A stretch of 41,720 nt of DNA from a virus: positions 1 to 41,720 of the IMG/VR virus record IMGVR_UViG_3300030406_000983; one strand, written 5' to 3'. The translations under genes were made by a program, and so were the position numbers. Shown one piece after another: positions 6,303 through 14,792 of this stretch. Within the stretch, counting starts at the first letter, position 1; each line of letters opens with the position of its first letter. The notes below the pieces were generated by a model. That model was not told the origin of the DNA and ran no database searches. It saw only the letters and a program-made list of their open reading frames with translations.

Positions 6303-8554
6303 TGGCAAGAGTAAATAACAAAACAAAAGCACAGTTAAATAAAAAGATATGGGATAGAGCAAACAATTCTCATAGACAAAGATGGCAAATCACTAGTCAA
6401 AAAGGATATGATTTTTATCTTAATGAACAATTGACTAAGGATGAAGTAACTATGTTGGAAGAATCTGGTATGCCAACATTTACGATAAATAGGATAACTC
6501 CTATTATAGAGATAATGAAATACTTTGTTACTGCCAATAATCCAAAATGGAAAGCTGTGGGAGCAACAGGAGATGATGTAGATGTAGCTCAAGTACATTC
6601 AGATGTTGCTGATTATTGTTGGTATTTATCAAATGGTAAATCTTTATATAGTCAAGTAATATTAGATTCTCTTACAAAAGGATTAGGATACTTTCTTGTA
6701 GATATAGATAAAGATGCAGATAGGGGAATGGGGGAGGTTCGATTCAATAGGATAGACCCTTATGATGTTTATGTAGACCCAGCTAGTAGAGACTTTTTAT
6801 TTAGAGACGCAGCTTTTATACAGATAAGAAAAAACATATCAAGAGCTAGGTTAATTAATATGATTCCTCAATCTGAGGCTAAAATTAAAAAAGTAACAAG
6901 AGGTACTGATGTTCAATCTTATTCACAAAGAGATACTGAATTTACAGATAGTATTCAACCAGACGATATTAAAAGTGGGGTAGGGCCTAATGGAGAAGAC
7001 GAAGATATACTAGCGTATTATGAAACATATACAAAGAAAAAGTTTAAGTATCACAATGTTTACATAAAAATTAAACCATCACCCGCTGAACTTGAAATAT
7101 TAAAAGAGGGTATACAAGAAGAATTAGAATCTTTTCAACAAGAATTAGAAGTGCAATTGATTGAAAAGCAAATGCAAATAGAACAACAAGTTCAAGAAGG
7201 TGAGATTATTCCACAAAGAGCAAAGTTGATGATTGAAAATTCTCAAAAAATGGCCGCACAGGCTATTAGAGAAAAAGAGATGGAACTCATATCAGCGGCT
7301 CAAGAACAAGCTACGATAATAAAACAACAAGTAATGAGTGATGCTGATTTTAACTTACTTAAAAATAGCGAAGAAGCTCAAAAGAATATTGTTGATTCAA
7401 TAGCGTTTTATGAAAATAGAATTGTAAAAACTTGTACTGTTGGAGATGAAACATTTTTATTTGAACAAATAATTCCTATTAGTGAATACCCTATAGTTCC
7501 GATTCCATATATGTACACAGGAACTCCATTTGTTATGAGTGCAGTTACTCCATTGATAGGTAAACAACAAGAGATAAACAAAGCACACCAAATCATGCTT
7601 CATAATGCAAACCTATCTTCTAATCTTAGATGGATGTATGAAGAAGGTTCTGTACCAGAAGATGAATGGGAAAAATACTCATCATCGCCAGGCGCATTAT
7701 TAAAGTATAGGCCAGGCTTTTCCCCTCCCACACCAATACAACCAGCTCCTATTAACAATGCATTTTTTACAGTAGTTCAGCAAGGCAAATCAGATGCAGA
7801 GTACATTAGTGGAGTGCCTTCTGCAATGATGGGATTTTCACAAGACCAAGCAGAAACATATCGTGGATTACTTGCAAACGATGAGTTTGGAACTAGAAGA
7901 TTAAAAGCTTGGATGAATAGTATTGTAGAACCTTCGTTAGAACACTTAGGTAGAGTGTTTAAAATGATGGCTCAAAAACATTACAATATTGAAAAAGTAT
8001 TTAGGATTGTACAACCAGAAGGTAATCAAGAAGAAAAAGAAGTAAGAATTAACATTAACTTATATAACGATTACGGAAAAGCAATTGGTAAATATAAAGA
8101 TTATGCTAGTGCTAGGTTTGATGTTAGAATTATAGCAGGTGCAACACTACCATTAAATAGATGGGCATTACTAGAAGAATACTTTAGGTGGTATCAAGCT
8201 GGATTAATTGACGATATTGCAATGTTAGCTGAAACAGATATTAGAAACAAAGATAAAATAGTAGAAAGAAAGTCTATGGTAGCTCAGATGCAAGGTCAAT
8301 TACAATCTATACAAGAATTAGTAAAAGAAAAAGACGGAACAATCGAAACACTCCAACGTCAATTAGTACAAGCTGGTATTAAAATGAAAGTTGGAGACGC
8401 TGGTAATGAAATACGAAAAGATGTCCTTCAAACAGAAGCTGAACAAAAACTTTTGAGAGGAATGTTAAAAGTTGAGTTCGAGAAAATGAAAGACGAAATG
8501 CAGTCTGATATGCAAGCTACGAGAGATGATGTAAGAAGAAACGAGCAATCTTAA
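6302..8554 (+). CDS. Portal protein (P22-like)
   Basis: This would be the dodecameric ring at the capsid vertex through which DNA enters and leaves. Support comes from the size (750 aa), the place after terminase and before scaffold and capsid, and family-typical stretches: FTINRITPIIEIMKYF near residue 60, then GLGYFLVDIDKD and RFNRIDPYDVYVDPASRDF around 125-165. Residues about 260-350 form a long Gln/Glu-rich coiled coil (ELEILKEGIQEELESFQQEL and on) that interrupts the fold. The C-terminal 100 residues are again helical with heptads, as expected for a barrel. The start is by TAATG overlap with the endolysin stop. The coiled-coil insertion is longer than I would expect for the family. Confidence 0.85.
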   Translation: MARVNNKTKAQLNKKIWDRANNSHRQRWQITSQKGYDFYLNEQLTKDEVTMLEESGMPTFTINRITPIIEIMKYFVTANNPKWKAVGATGDDVDVAQVHSDVADYCWYLSNGKSLYSQVILDSLTKGLGYFLVDIDKDADRGMGEVRFNRIDPYDVYVDPASRDFLFRDAAFIQIRKNISRARLINMIPQSEAKIKKVTRGTDVQSYSQRDTEFTDSIQPDDIKSGVGPNGEDEDILAYYETYTKKKFKYHNVYIKIKPSPAELEILKEGIQEELESFQQELEVQLIEKQMQIEQQVQEGEIIPQRAKLMIENSQKMAAQAIREKEMELISAAQEQATIIKQQVMSDADFNLLKNSEEAQKNIVDSIAFYENRIVKTCTVGDETFLFEQIIPISEYPIVPIPYMYTGTPFVMSAVTPLIGKQQEINKAHQIMLHNANLSSNLRWMYEEGSVPEDEWEKYSSSPGALLKYRPGFSPPTPIQPAPINNAFFTVVQQGKSDAEYISGVPSAMMGFSQDQAETYRGLLANDEFGTRRLKAWMNSIVEPSLEHLGRVFKMMAQKHYNIEKVFRIVQPEGNQEEKEVRININLYNDYGKAIGKYKDYASARFDVRIIAGATLPLNRWALLEEYFRWYQAGLIDDIAMLAETDIRNKDKIVERKSMVAQMQGQLQSIQELVKEKDGTIETLQRQLVQAGIKMKVGDAGNEIRKDVLQTEAEQKLLRGMLKVEFEKMKDEMQSDMQATRDDVRRNEQS

Positions 8555-8557
8555 CAC

Positions 8558-8587
8558 TTGCATCTTAGTTTTTCAAACTGCTAAATT
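8558..8587 (+). promoter_or_regulatory. Weak candidate promoter before scaffold gene
   Basis: TTGCAT (8558-8563) is followed after 18 bases by TAAATT (8582-8587) in the 59-base gap ahead of the scaffold and capsid genes. Spacing is right for a sigma-70 promoter but the -10 matches only four of six positions. High capsid demand makes an extra promoter here reasonable. Confidence 0.2.
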
Positions 8588-8613
8588 AAAATAACCTTAA
8601 AATAGGAGATAGT

Positions 8614-9477
8614 ATGTCAGAACAAGTAGGTAACGCCATAGAGGCCCCCGAAAGTACAAACGTACAAGATGCAGTCATGGGAATGTCATCTGAAAATTTT
8701 TTTCAAGAATTAGACAATCAAGTCAATGGCGGCATATTAGACGAACCTTCACAACCAACCTCGGAACAAAGCGGTAACACGCAGACGAGCCCCAATGTAG
8801 AAGTTCAGAACGAAGTATCTAACGAAGTTGATACTTTACAAAAAAGGTATAGCGATTCTAGTAGAGAAGCTAAAAGGTTAAATGGTAAACTAAAAGAACT
8901 TGAACCTTATATGCCTATATTAGATGCTATGCGAGAAGACCCTAATTTAATTTCTCATGTTAGGAATTACTTTGAGGGTGGAGGCCAGACCCCAGAAACA
9001 TTGAATCAAAAGTTGAATCTTGATGAAGATTTTGTTTTCGATGCCGATGAGGCTTTCTCAAAACCAGATTCTGATTCTGCAAAAGTATTGGGAGCGACAA
9101 TAGATGGAGTTGTACAACGTCGTCTTTCTAATGTATTAAAAAGTCAAAGACAAGAAAATGCAAAAATGGCTAAAGAAGCTCAATTCAAACAAAAGATGAA
9201 TATGTCTGATGAAGAATGGAGCAAATTTACCGACTTTGCAAAGTCTAAGTCTTTAGAACTTGAAGACATTTATTACTTAATGAATCGTAAGAATAGGGAT
9301 GAACAGATAGCTGATAACGCTAGACAAGAGATTCATAATAAAATGAGAGAGGTACAAAGTCAACCTAGTACCCTTGCAACACAAGGAAGTACACAAGTTG
9401 AAAAGTCTCACGATGATTCAGTATTTGACACCATTTTGGGTTCTGGTAGTGAACTAGAAAAGGCTTTCAGTATATAG
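8614..9477 (+). CDS. Probable capsid scaffolding protein, 287 aa
   Basis: This would guide coat subunits into a procapsid and then leave. The evidence is its place between portal and major capsid genes, a strong acidic and Gln/Ser-rich low-complexity N-terminus (residues 1-75), a central charged helical region (LQKRYSDSSREAKRLNGKLK, about 75-95) typical of scaffolds, and a helical C-terminus. AGGAGA serves as ribosome binding site. No protease motif is seen, so it does not look like a maturation protease. Phage scaffolds vary greatly in sequence, so the call rests mostly on composition and order. Confidence 0.75.
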   Translation: MSEQVGNAIEAPESTNVQDAVMGMSSENFFQELDNQVNGGILDEPSQPTSEQSGNTQTSPNVEVQNEVSNEVDTLQKRYSDSSREAKRLNGKLKELEPYMPILDAMREDPNLISHVRNYFEGGGQTPETLNQKLNLDEDFVFDADEAFSKPDSDSAKVLGATIDGVVQRRLSNVLKSQRQENAKMAKEAQFKQKMNMSDEEWSKFTDFAKSKSLELEDIYYLMNRKNRDEQIADNARQEIHNKMREVQSQPSTLATQGSTQVEKSHDDSVFDTILGSGSELEKAFSI

Positions 9478-9522
9478 AATAATATATTGATGGCCATTAA
9501 CTCAAAATAATGAGGTAACAAA

Positions 9523-11079
9523 ATGGCTACTGATGTATTCAGTTTAGGTACTTATTCAGACACGGCTTCGTGGAATGATGGTACTTCAAAAGACACAGGC
9601 GACCTCAGGCGGAAATACAATTTTGGGGAAAGAGTTTCCGAACTTTCAATAGCTCAAGACCCTTTTTTCCGATTCGTCTCACAAGTCGCTAAAAAACCTA
9701 CGGATGACCCAGAGTTCAAATTTACCGAGCAAAGACATTCGTATCATAAGAGATATGCATATATCATGGGATTCATCTCCAATGGAGCTAAAGAATTCGC
9801 AGATGCAGAACTCGACCAATCAGACGCAGGCGCAGCAGTATCAGGCGCTGGGCAATCTGTAGAACTATTTATGGCAACAGATTATAAATCAGCTGGTAAT
9901 ATTACTAGTATACATGGACAATCAGCTTCTAAAGTTGATGTTGGTTCTTCTGGTACAAGACCTACTTTTTTCTTACCTGGCCAAGTAGTTAAGATTCCAA
10001 TTTCAGCAGCAGGTGGCGGTGGAGCCGTCGCAGGTTATCACTTAATGAAAGTTGATAGCATTGTTGATGGTCTTTCAGAAGATGGTAAGGAATGTGTAAA
10101 GTTAGTTGGTAAGATTATCAAATTTGATAGTGCTGGTAACGAACTAGCTTCTTTCTTAAGCAATAACTTCTCTCCAGGCGGTAACGATGGAGATGGAGAC
10201 CAAGATGCTGGTGGTGAGCAAGTCTACGACCAAAACATCGCTTCTTCATTAGAAGGAAGACGTTCTTACGTTGTTGGAACTGCTCATGCACAAGGTTCTG
10301 GATACCCAGAGTCTTGGAAAGACCAACCTTACTCAACTGCTTTTGGACTAACTCAAATCTTCAAAACTGCAATGGCAATGGACAATACTACAAGAGCAAC
10401 TGTTCTTAAGTATGAACCTAACGAATTTGCAAGAATCTGGAGAACAAAGCTAATCGAGCATAAGTATGACATCGAAACTGCATTGTTGTTTGGTTCTCAA
10501 GGTGTTGTTGATGGAGTTAACTACACAGAAGGTGCAGTAAGTTTTATCACTAACTATGGAAACATCTTTGATGGTTCTACTATTGGAACAACAAAATCAC
10601 AAGATGATTTCTTAGATGATATGTCTCAGTTCTTAGACCCAAGATACAATAATGCAAATGCAACATTGTTCATGTGTTCTACTGATACTTACAATTGGAT
10701 GCACAAACTAAGTGGGTACTTCTCAGCTAACGTAGGTAAAGTCGCTAGTGGTGGTTCTGTACTAGGTCGTGCAGATTTCAGCATAGTTGGCAAGAAGCAA
10801 GTCTATGGATTAGACGTTACTCAAGTAATGACTCCTTATGGTGCAATGAATCTTGTTCGTAACATTCACTTGGATGGAACTGACATTAAGATTCTTGGTA
10901 TTAACATGGGTCATTGTGCATATAGACCATTAGTAGGTAATGGACTTAATCGTGATACTGCGGTATACGTTGGAGTTCAGACTCTTGAAAATAGTGGTGT
11001 TGACCGTAGGGTTGATTTAATTCAAACTGAGGCCGGTATGGAATGGCGTATGCCAGAAGCCCATGCGGTCTGGAAATAG
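9523..11079 (+). CDS. Major capsid protein
   Basis: This is the shell-forming protein, presumably of HK97 fold as in nearly all tailed phages. The N-terminal stretch RKYNFGERVSELSIAQDPFF (about residues 29-48), followed by FVSQVAKKPTDDPEFKFTEQ, resembles capsid proteins I associate with marine podo- and siphoviruses. The order scaffold, capsid, decoration is standard. A Gly/Ser/Asp-rich stretch (about 205-250) may be a surface loop or insertion. GAGGT serves as ribosome binding site. Codons in the middle (about 10130-10900) use more C-ending forms than the fibre genes, as expected for the most abundant protein. There is no obvious N-terminal propeptide cleavage site. Confidence 0.85.
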   Translation: MATDVFSLGTYSDTASWNDGTSKDTGDLRRKYNFGERVSELSIAQDPFFRFVSQVAKKPTDDPEFKFTEQRHSYHKRYAYIMGFISNGAKEFADAELDQSDAGAAVSGAGQSVELFMATDYKSAGNITSIHGQSASKVDVGSSGTRPTFFLPGQVVKIPISAAGGGGAVAGYHLMKVDSIVDGLSEDGKECVKLVGKIIKFDSAGNELASFLSNNFSPGGNDGDGDQDAGGEQVYDQNIASSLEGRRSYVVGTAHAQGSGYPESWKDQPYSTAFGLTQIFKTAMAMDNTTRATVLKYEPNEFARIWRTKLIEHKYDIETALLFGSQGVVDGVNYTEGAVSFITNYGNIFDGSTIGTTKSQDDFLDDMSQFLDPRYNNANATLFMCSTDTYNWMHKLSGYFSANVGKVASGGSVLGRADFSIVGKKQVYGLDVTQVMTPYGAMNLVRNIHLDGTDIKILGINMGHCAYRPLVGNGLNRDTAVYVGVQTLENSGVDRRVDLIQTEAGMEWRMPEAHAVWK

Positions 11080-11089
11080 GGGGTAAATC

Positions 11090-11404
11090 ATGGGAATACC
11101 TTTATACGGACAAAACAAAGATGGTGATAACCTTAACCTGTTTGCTGGAGCTCTTCATGGTTCTAAATCTCACGATTATGGAAGTTTAGCTGATGAAGCA
11201 GATGAAGCAACTACAGTAAATGTAGATGGAGCTGAACTAGGCGATTTCGCTTTAGCTTCTCTAAGCATAGATAACGAAGACGTTATTATGGCAGCTTCTG
11301 TTAGTGCAGCTGGGGTTGTTACAGTTAATGCTAAAAACATTGGTGGTGGAACTAAAGATTTAGGAGTCGCTACTATTAGAGTTTTAGTAATTAAAAAACC
11401 ATAG
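11090..11404 (+). CDS. Probable capsid decoration protein, 104 aa
   Basis: This small beta-rich protein directly follows the major capsid gene (10-base gap, GGGGGT ribosome binding site). The pattern GDFALASLSIDNEDVIMAAS, then VSAAGVVTVNAKN and ending in ATIRVLVIKK, is a compact beta-sandwich signature found in many phage capsid-surface or fibre-base proteins ('GD...AS.s.....v.....VsaagtVtv...N.....dl..g..rv.v'). It would bind the outside of the mature head and stabilise it. A hairpin with a UUCG loop lies just after the gene. Confidence 0.6.
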   Translation: MGIPLYGQNKDGDNLNLFAGALHGSKSHDYGSLADEADEATTVNVDGAELGDFALASLSIDNEDVIMAASVSAAGVVTVNAKNIGGGTKDLGVATIRVLVIKKP

Positions 11405-11417
11405 TTAAGTAACTATA

Positions 11418-11449
11418 ATATATGGGGGAGTTTCGGCTCCCCTGTATAT
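11418..11449 (+). terminator. UUCG-capped long hairpin after capsid genes
   Basis: A 13-pair stem, with a further U-G pair closing a UUCG tetraloop, spans 11418-11449: GGGGAG and CTCCCC at the core, extended by an ATATAT-type AT stem. It is by far the clearest hairpin in the plus-strand block. No T-run follows (GGATAATAAATGG comes next), so it is either a weak terminator/attenuator or a 3' stabiliser for the scaffold-capsid-decoration mRNA. Its downstream edge lies close to the ribosome binding site of the next gene, so it might also limit translation. Confidence 0.65.
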
Positions 11450-11459
11450 AGGATAATAA

Positions 11460-13397
11460 ATGGCAACAACAAATATAGAATTAGATATTGAAAAGATTAC
11501 TGGAGTAGCTGACGCTGATGACCAATTTATAATATCAGCCCAAAAGTATGTAGTATCAGCTATACCAAAAAATTTAATGAAATGGGCATCTAGTCAATCT
11601 GGAGTTATGACAAGCAACGCAGATAACGATGCAGTTTTAAATGTAGACACTATATTAAGTGTTAAAAGAAATGGATATGCTTGTAAGGAAATATCCTCAG
11701 ATGATTTAGTTTGGGCAGCTGATTCTAGTAGTCTAAAAAAGGCAACATTAAAACATCCTGTCTACGCAGTTTCTGGAGGTAAAATTCAAATACAACCAGA
11801 ACCACAAGCTGGACAAGAAGGTTATTATTATTATGTAGATTTTTCTAAAGTTGATGATAGTTCAGACTTGAGAAATGCAGTTATTTTTCACGCAGCTTCT
11901 AAAGAGTTTGATAGACTGTCTTCGTCAAAGATTCTGGATTGGAGTGATTCTATTGAACCAGTAGCTCCAGACTCTCCTTCGTTTGGAGCGGATTTAAGTA
12001 TTACATCTTCACTCCCTGTCGCGCCTAGCATAGCATCTTCAGTTGCGACACTTACTGGAACCGCTCCATCTTATATCTCTCCAACTGTGAGTCTTTCTGT
12101 ATCTCCTACTGTTGGAGCATTAAACATATCATCTTCTTTACCAGTTTTTCCAAGTTTATCTGATAACTCTATAAGTTTTAGTGCAAGTGTTCCTACTTAT
12201 ACTAAACCAGTAATTTCTATTAATGCATTTCCTTCGTTAAGTTGGAGTTTACCATCTCCTCCAGTACCGCCATCAATTAATGCAAATGTATCTTCAAGTG
12301 GTGGAGCTGAAGTTGACTTATCAAAATTAGGAACTGCTCCTAGTTATACGCCTCCTGTTATGCAAGCGCCTAATTGGAGTGATGTTGAAAATTGGATTCT
12401 TGCAGAAGAAGATTCTGAGATGTTGTCCGCTAGAGTCAATGCAATACAATCTCAAATAAGTGAATACCAAGCAAAATTAAATGAATCTCAATCTTCTTTT
12501 AATCAAGAGAATATAGAGTATCAAGCAAAGTTGCAAATTGCATTGCAAGATGCCCAACAAGCTAGTAGTGGAGATTCTGTAGTTATAAATAAATTTAGTT
12601 CTGAAGTTCAAGTGTATACATCCGAAGTAAATAACATTATACAAAACAACAATGCACAGGTCCAAGAATGGCAGAATGAAAATAGTATTAGTCTTCAAAA
12701 GTACAATATAGATATTTCAAACGAACTAAATAAGTTCAATAAAGAAAATGCAGAATACCAAGCTCAATTACAAATAAGCATAGAAAACTCTAGATTATCT
12801 TCAACTGATGACAGTCAAAAGATTCAAAAGTTTTCAAGTGAAGTAAGTGCATATCAAGCTGAAGTTGAAAAAGAGGTACAAGATTATCAAGTTCAATTAC
12901 AGAATGAAATAGCAGTATGGCAAACTAAAAGACAAACAGAATTGCAACAGTATGCATCTGATATACAAAATAATTTAAATAAATTTAATGAACAAAGTGT
13001 TGTGTATGAATCTACAGTAAGAAAAGATTTGCAAGATGCACAATTAGTAGACGCTAATGAATCAAGAAAGATTCAAAGGTACACATCAGAAATACAATCA
13101 TATCAACAAGATGTGAATAGAATTATTCAAGAATACAGTAATACTTTAGAAAAAGAAATTCAAGAATATCAAAATAAGTTAGCTTTATATACTTCTGAAT
13201 TGCAGAAATATCAAACCAAAGTAACTGAACAAACCCAAAAGGTAACATCAGCTACTCAAAACGCAGCTTATTATAGTCAAGAATCAAGAAAATATTACGA
13301 TTGGGCAGCTCAAGAGATAACTTTATACATACAAAATAATAGCAGAATTATTTCAACAGCCATAGCTTCTCAATCTCAACAACAAGCTAGGAGATAG
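11460..13397 (+). CDS. Virion protein with long coiled-coil repeats, 645 aa
   Basis: The protein has three parts. Residues 1-160 form a compact alpha/beta domain (DIEKITGVADADDQFIISAQ, DLVWAADSSSLKKATLKHPV, YYYYVDFS) of a kind I associate with neck or tail-associated proteins of marine phages. Residues 160-310 are Ser/Pro-rich, with short recurring units (SPTVSLSVSPTVG). Residues 320-620 form a Gln/Glu/Asn-rich coiled coil with three copies of a roughly 80-residue unit. The last 20 residues are again Gln-rich. A long fibrous trimer attached near the neck or collar is the likely form. It lies between the capsid and adaptor genes. AGGAT serves as ribosome binding site and lies just after the hairpin at 11418. 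Confidence 0.6.
   Translation: MATTNIELDIEKITGVADADDQFIISAQKYVVSAIPKNLMKWASSQSGVMTSNADNDAVLNVDTILSVKRNGYACKEISSDDLVWAADSSSLKKATLKHPVYAVSGGKIQIQPEPQAGQEGYYYYVDFSKVDDSSDLRNAVIFHAASKEFDRLSSSKILDWSDSIEPVAPDSPSFGADLSITSSLPVAPSIASSVATLTGTAPSYISPTVSLSVSPTVGALNISSSLPVFPSLSDNSISFSASVPTYTKPVISINAFPSLSWSLPSPPVPPSINANVSSSGGAEVDLSKLGTAPSYTPPVMQAPNWSDVENWILAEEDSEMLSARVNAIQSQISEYQAKLNESQSSFNQENIEYQAKLQIALQDAQQASSGDSVVINKFSSEVQVYTSEVNNIIQNNNAQVQEWQNENSISLQKYNIDISNELNKFNKENAEYQAQLQISIENSRLSSTDDSQKIQKFSSEVSAYQAEVEKEVQDYQVQLQNEIAVWQTKRQTELQQYASDIQNNLNKFNEQSVVYESTVRKDLQDAQLVDANESRKIQRYTSEIQSYQQDVNRIIQEYSNTLEKEIQEYQNKLALYTSELQKYQTKVTEQTQKVTSATQNAAYYSQESRKYYDWAAQEITLYIQNNSRIISTAIASQSQQQARR
12501..13230 (+). repeat. 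Three ~80-residue coiled-coil repeats
   Basis: Within the 645-aa protein the units begin near residues 348, 427 and 510. Each runs through Asn-x-x-x-(x)-x-Tyr, a Gln-rich helix, a short polar break with Asp/Ser, then FSSEV or YTSEI and a second helix. The recurring core is KFSSEVQVYTSEV / KFSSEVSAYQAEV / RYTSEIQSYQQDV. The DNA copies have diverged, so the repeat is old and kept at the protein level. Confidence 0.7.
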
Positions 13398-13400
13398 ATT

Positions 13401-13898
13401 ATGGCAGACAAAGTAACATATGCAATTTCTTGTACTCCCCAAGAAGAATTAACAAATGAAAATGGTGGAACTCAATATGTGATTGCAAGTGAAGTAAACA
13501 AAGGATTAGGAGGTAGTGGAGAATCCGTAGTAGCTGATTACGCTGGAACCGCATCTAATCAAGGGTATTTAAATGCAACTGTTAATTATTTAGAAGCTAT
13601 TGATAGTGCTAACACAACTGATATAAGTGCAGAATCTACTGCAAGTTTTGTCTTTATAAAAAATACTGGTTATGCATATGGAACTGCAACTACTTTGGGG
13701 GCAGCTTTAGACAAGGCATTAAAGGTTATGTCTGGAACTACTTTATTATCAGTTTTAGATAAAGGCGAAGCAATAGTTTTAAAAGATGATAATAGAGGAA
13801 TAGATTGCACAGGAATCCATGTTAGAACAGTTGATTTAAATGGTGGAGACAATGGAAGTGCTGGTCACTTAGCAGTAGAATATTTGGTGGTAGACTAG
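13401..13898 (+). CDS. Probable virion protein, 165 aa
   Basis: A good ribosome binding site (AGGAGA) precedes the start. The protein is beta-rich and Gly/Thr/Ser-rich with few charges, as in small structural proteins. A recognisable piece is SFVFIKNTGYAYGTAT near residues 83-98, and a long beta C-terminus (KGEAIVLKDDNRGIDCTGIH) follows. I do not know the family. It overlaps the following adaptor-like gene by one base (TAGTG). Surrounded by neck and adaptor genes, it could be a capsid-fibre or tail-completion protein. Confidence 0.5.
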   Translation: MADKVTYAISCTPQEELTNENGGTQYVIASEVNKGLGGSGESVVADYAGTASNQGYLNATVNYLEAIDSANTTDISAESTASFVFIKNTGYAYGTATTLGAALDKALKVMSGTTLLSVLDKGEAIVLKDDNRGIDCTGIHVRTVDLNGGDNGSAGHLAVEYLVVD

Positions 13899-14176
13899 TG
13901 ACTGTCCTAGAAATAATGGAAAGATGTGGAAGTAGAGATGCAAATCTAACTATTGCTTTTATAAAAGATGCTATTCATCTAATAAACTCTAATACTTCTG
14001 AAAACATATCAACTTGGAAAACAGATATTGTTGATGGAATAAGGGAGTATCCAATACCAGCAAATATGTTAGAAATACGTTCTATATCTGTTCTAGATAC
14101 CACAGATAGTAAATACAAAAGAATAAGGAGATTAAGTCATCCACCAATAGTCTCCGAAGATACAGACCCAGAATAA
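13898..14176 (+). CDS. Adaptor-like protein, N-terminal part, 92 aa
   Basis: The GTG start at 13898 overlaps the previous stop (TAGTG), and the TAA stop overlaps the next start (TAATG). The N-terminal helices (VLEIMERCGSRDANLTIAFI) and the strand IREYPIPANMLEIRSISVLD match the first half of head-tail adaptor (gp4-like) proteins that sit below the portal. The second half of such a fold seems to be encoded by the next gene. So the two genes may form a split adaptor or work as a stable pair. The protein ends early, at VSEDTDPE, in the linker between these parts. Confidence 0.5.
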   Translation: MTVLEIMERCGSRDANLTIAFIKDAIHLINSNTSENISTWKTDIVDGIREYPIPANMLEIRSISVLDTTDSKYKRIRRLSHPPIVSEDTDPE

Positions 14177-14655
14177 TGAGCATAGATACAAATAAAAACT
14201 TTTTTTATGAGGTAGTAGGTAGAAACATATACTTGTATCAGTATTCTATGTCTGGAACATATCAAGTATTAGCTGGATTCAGAATACAATTACCAAATGA
14301 TTATTATGGAAACGACTTAATATATCCAGATGAATCAATACCGAATGGTCTTATGTTTGAAGGTACTGCATTTATTTATCCTTTTGTAGATAAAGACCCA
14401 AATGAATTAACTGGTGGAGCAAATCCAACTTTGGTTAATCAAACATCTCCAGATGAAGACGACCATGTAAACTTAACTAGGATGTTAACATTAGCAGTTA
14501 TTGATTATGTAAAGGCAATGATAGCAGATGCTAATGGTCAATTGGAAAAGAAAGAATATTACATGAGGGAGTTTTGGAAGAAGGTTGGAGACCATAATAG
14601 TAACAAAGTTAAACGAGGACATATTAGCCCAGCTAGTCCTTATGCATTGAGGTAG
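14176..14655 (+). CDS. Adaptor-like protein, C-terminal part, 159 aa
   Basis: It starts by TAATG overlap with the preceding adaptor-like gene, in the -1 frame relative to it. FFYEVVGRNIYLYQYSMSGT opens with the beta strands usually found in the middle of adaptor proteins. MLTLAVIDYVKAMIADANGQ and KKEYYMREFWKKVGDHNSNK are the closing helices, and the tail, VKRGHISPASPYALR, is basic. Together with the 92-aa neighbour it would cover a complete adaptor domain of about 250 residues. Function: joining portal and nozzle. This is inferred from order and from the pattern of strands and helices. Confidence 0.5.
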   Translation: MSIDTNKNFFYEVVGRNIYLYQYSMSGTYQVLAGFRIQLPNDYYGNDLIYPDESIPNGLMFEGTAFIYPFVDKDPNELTGGANPTLVNQTSPDEDDHVNLTRMLTLAVIDYVKAMIADANGQLEKKEYYMREFWKKVGDHNSNKVKRGHISPASPYALR

Positions 14656-14657
14656 AC

Positions 14658-14792
14658 ATGGCTTACGTTCAAGATTTATTAATAAAAGCTGGCACTTGGC
14701 AAAGAGAAATATTCGATACTTGGAATCATTGGAGAAATGTTACTGATGTATGGGATGCAACAGATAGAACATATGAAAGTTATGGAGCATAA
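14658..14792 (+). CDS. Tiny Trp-rich protein, 44 aa
   Basis: This 44-residue frame fills the gap exactly between the adaptor and fibre genes. GAGGT lies before its ATG and its stop touches the next start. It contains four Trp (positions 14, 22, 25, 32) in a helical sequence, GTWQREIFDTWNHWRNVTDV. It is too short for most gene callers, but spacing and start signal are convincing. The role is unknown. A small tail or neck peptide is possible. Confidence 0.6.
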   Translation: MAYVQDLLIKAGTWQREIFDTWNHWRNVTDVWDATDRTYESYGA

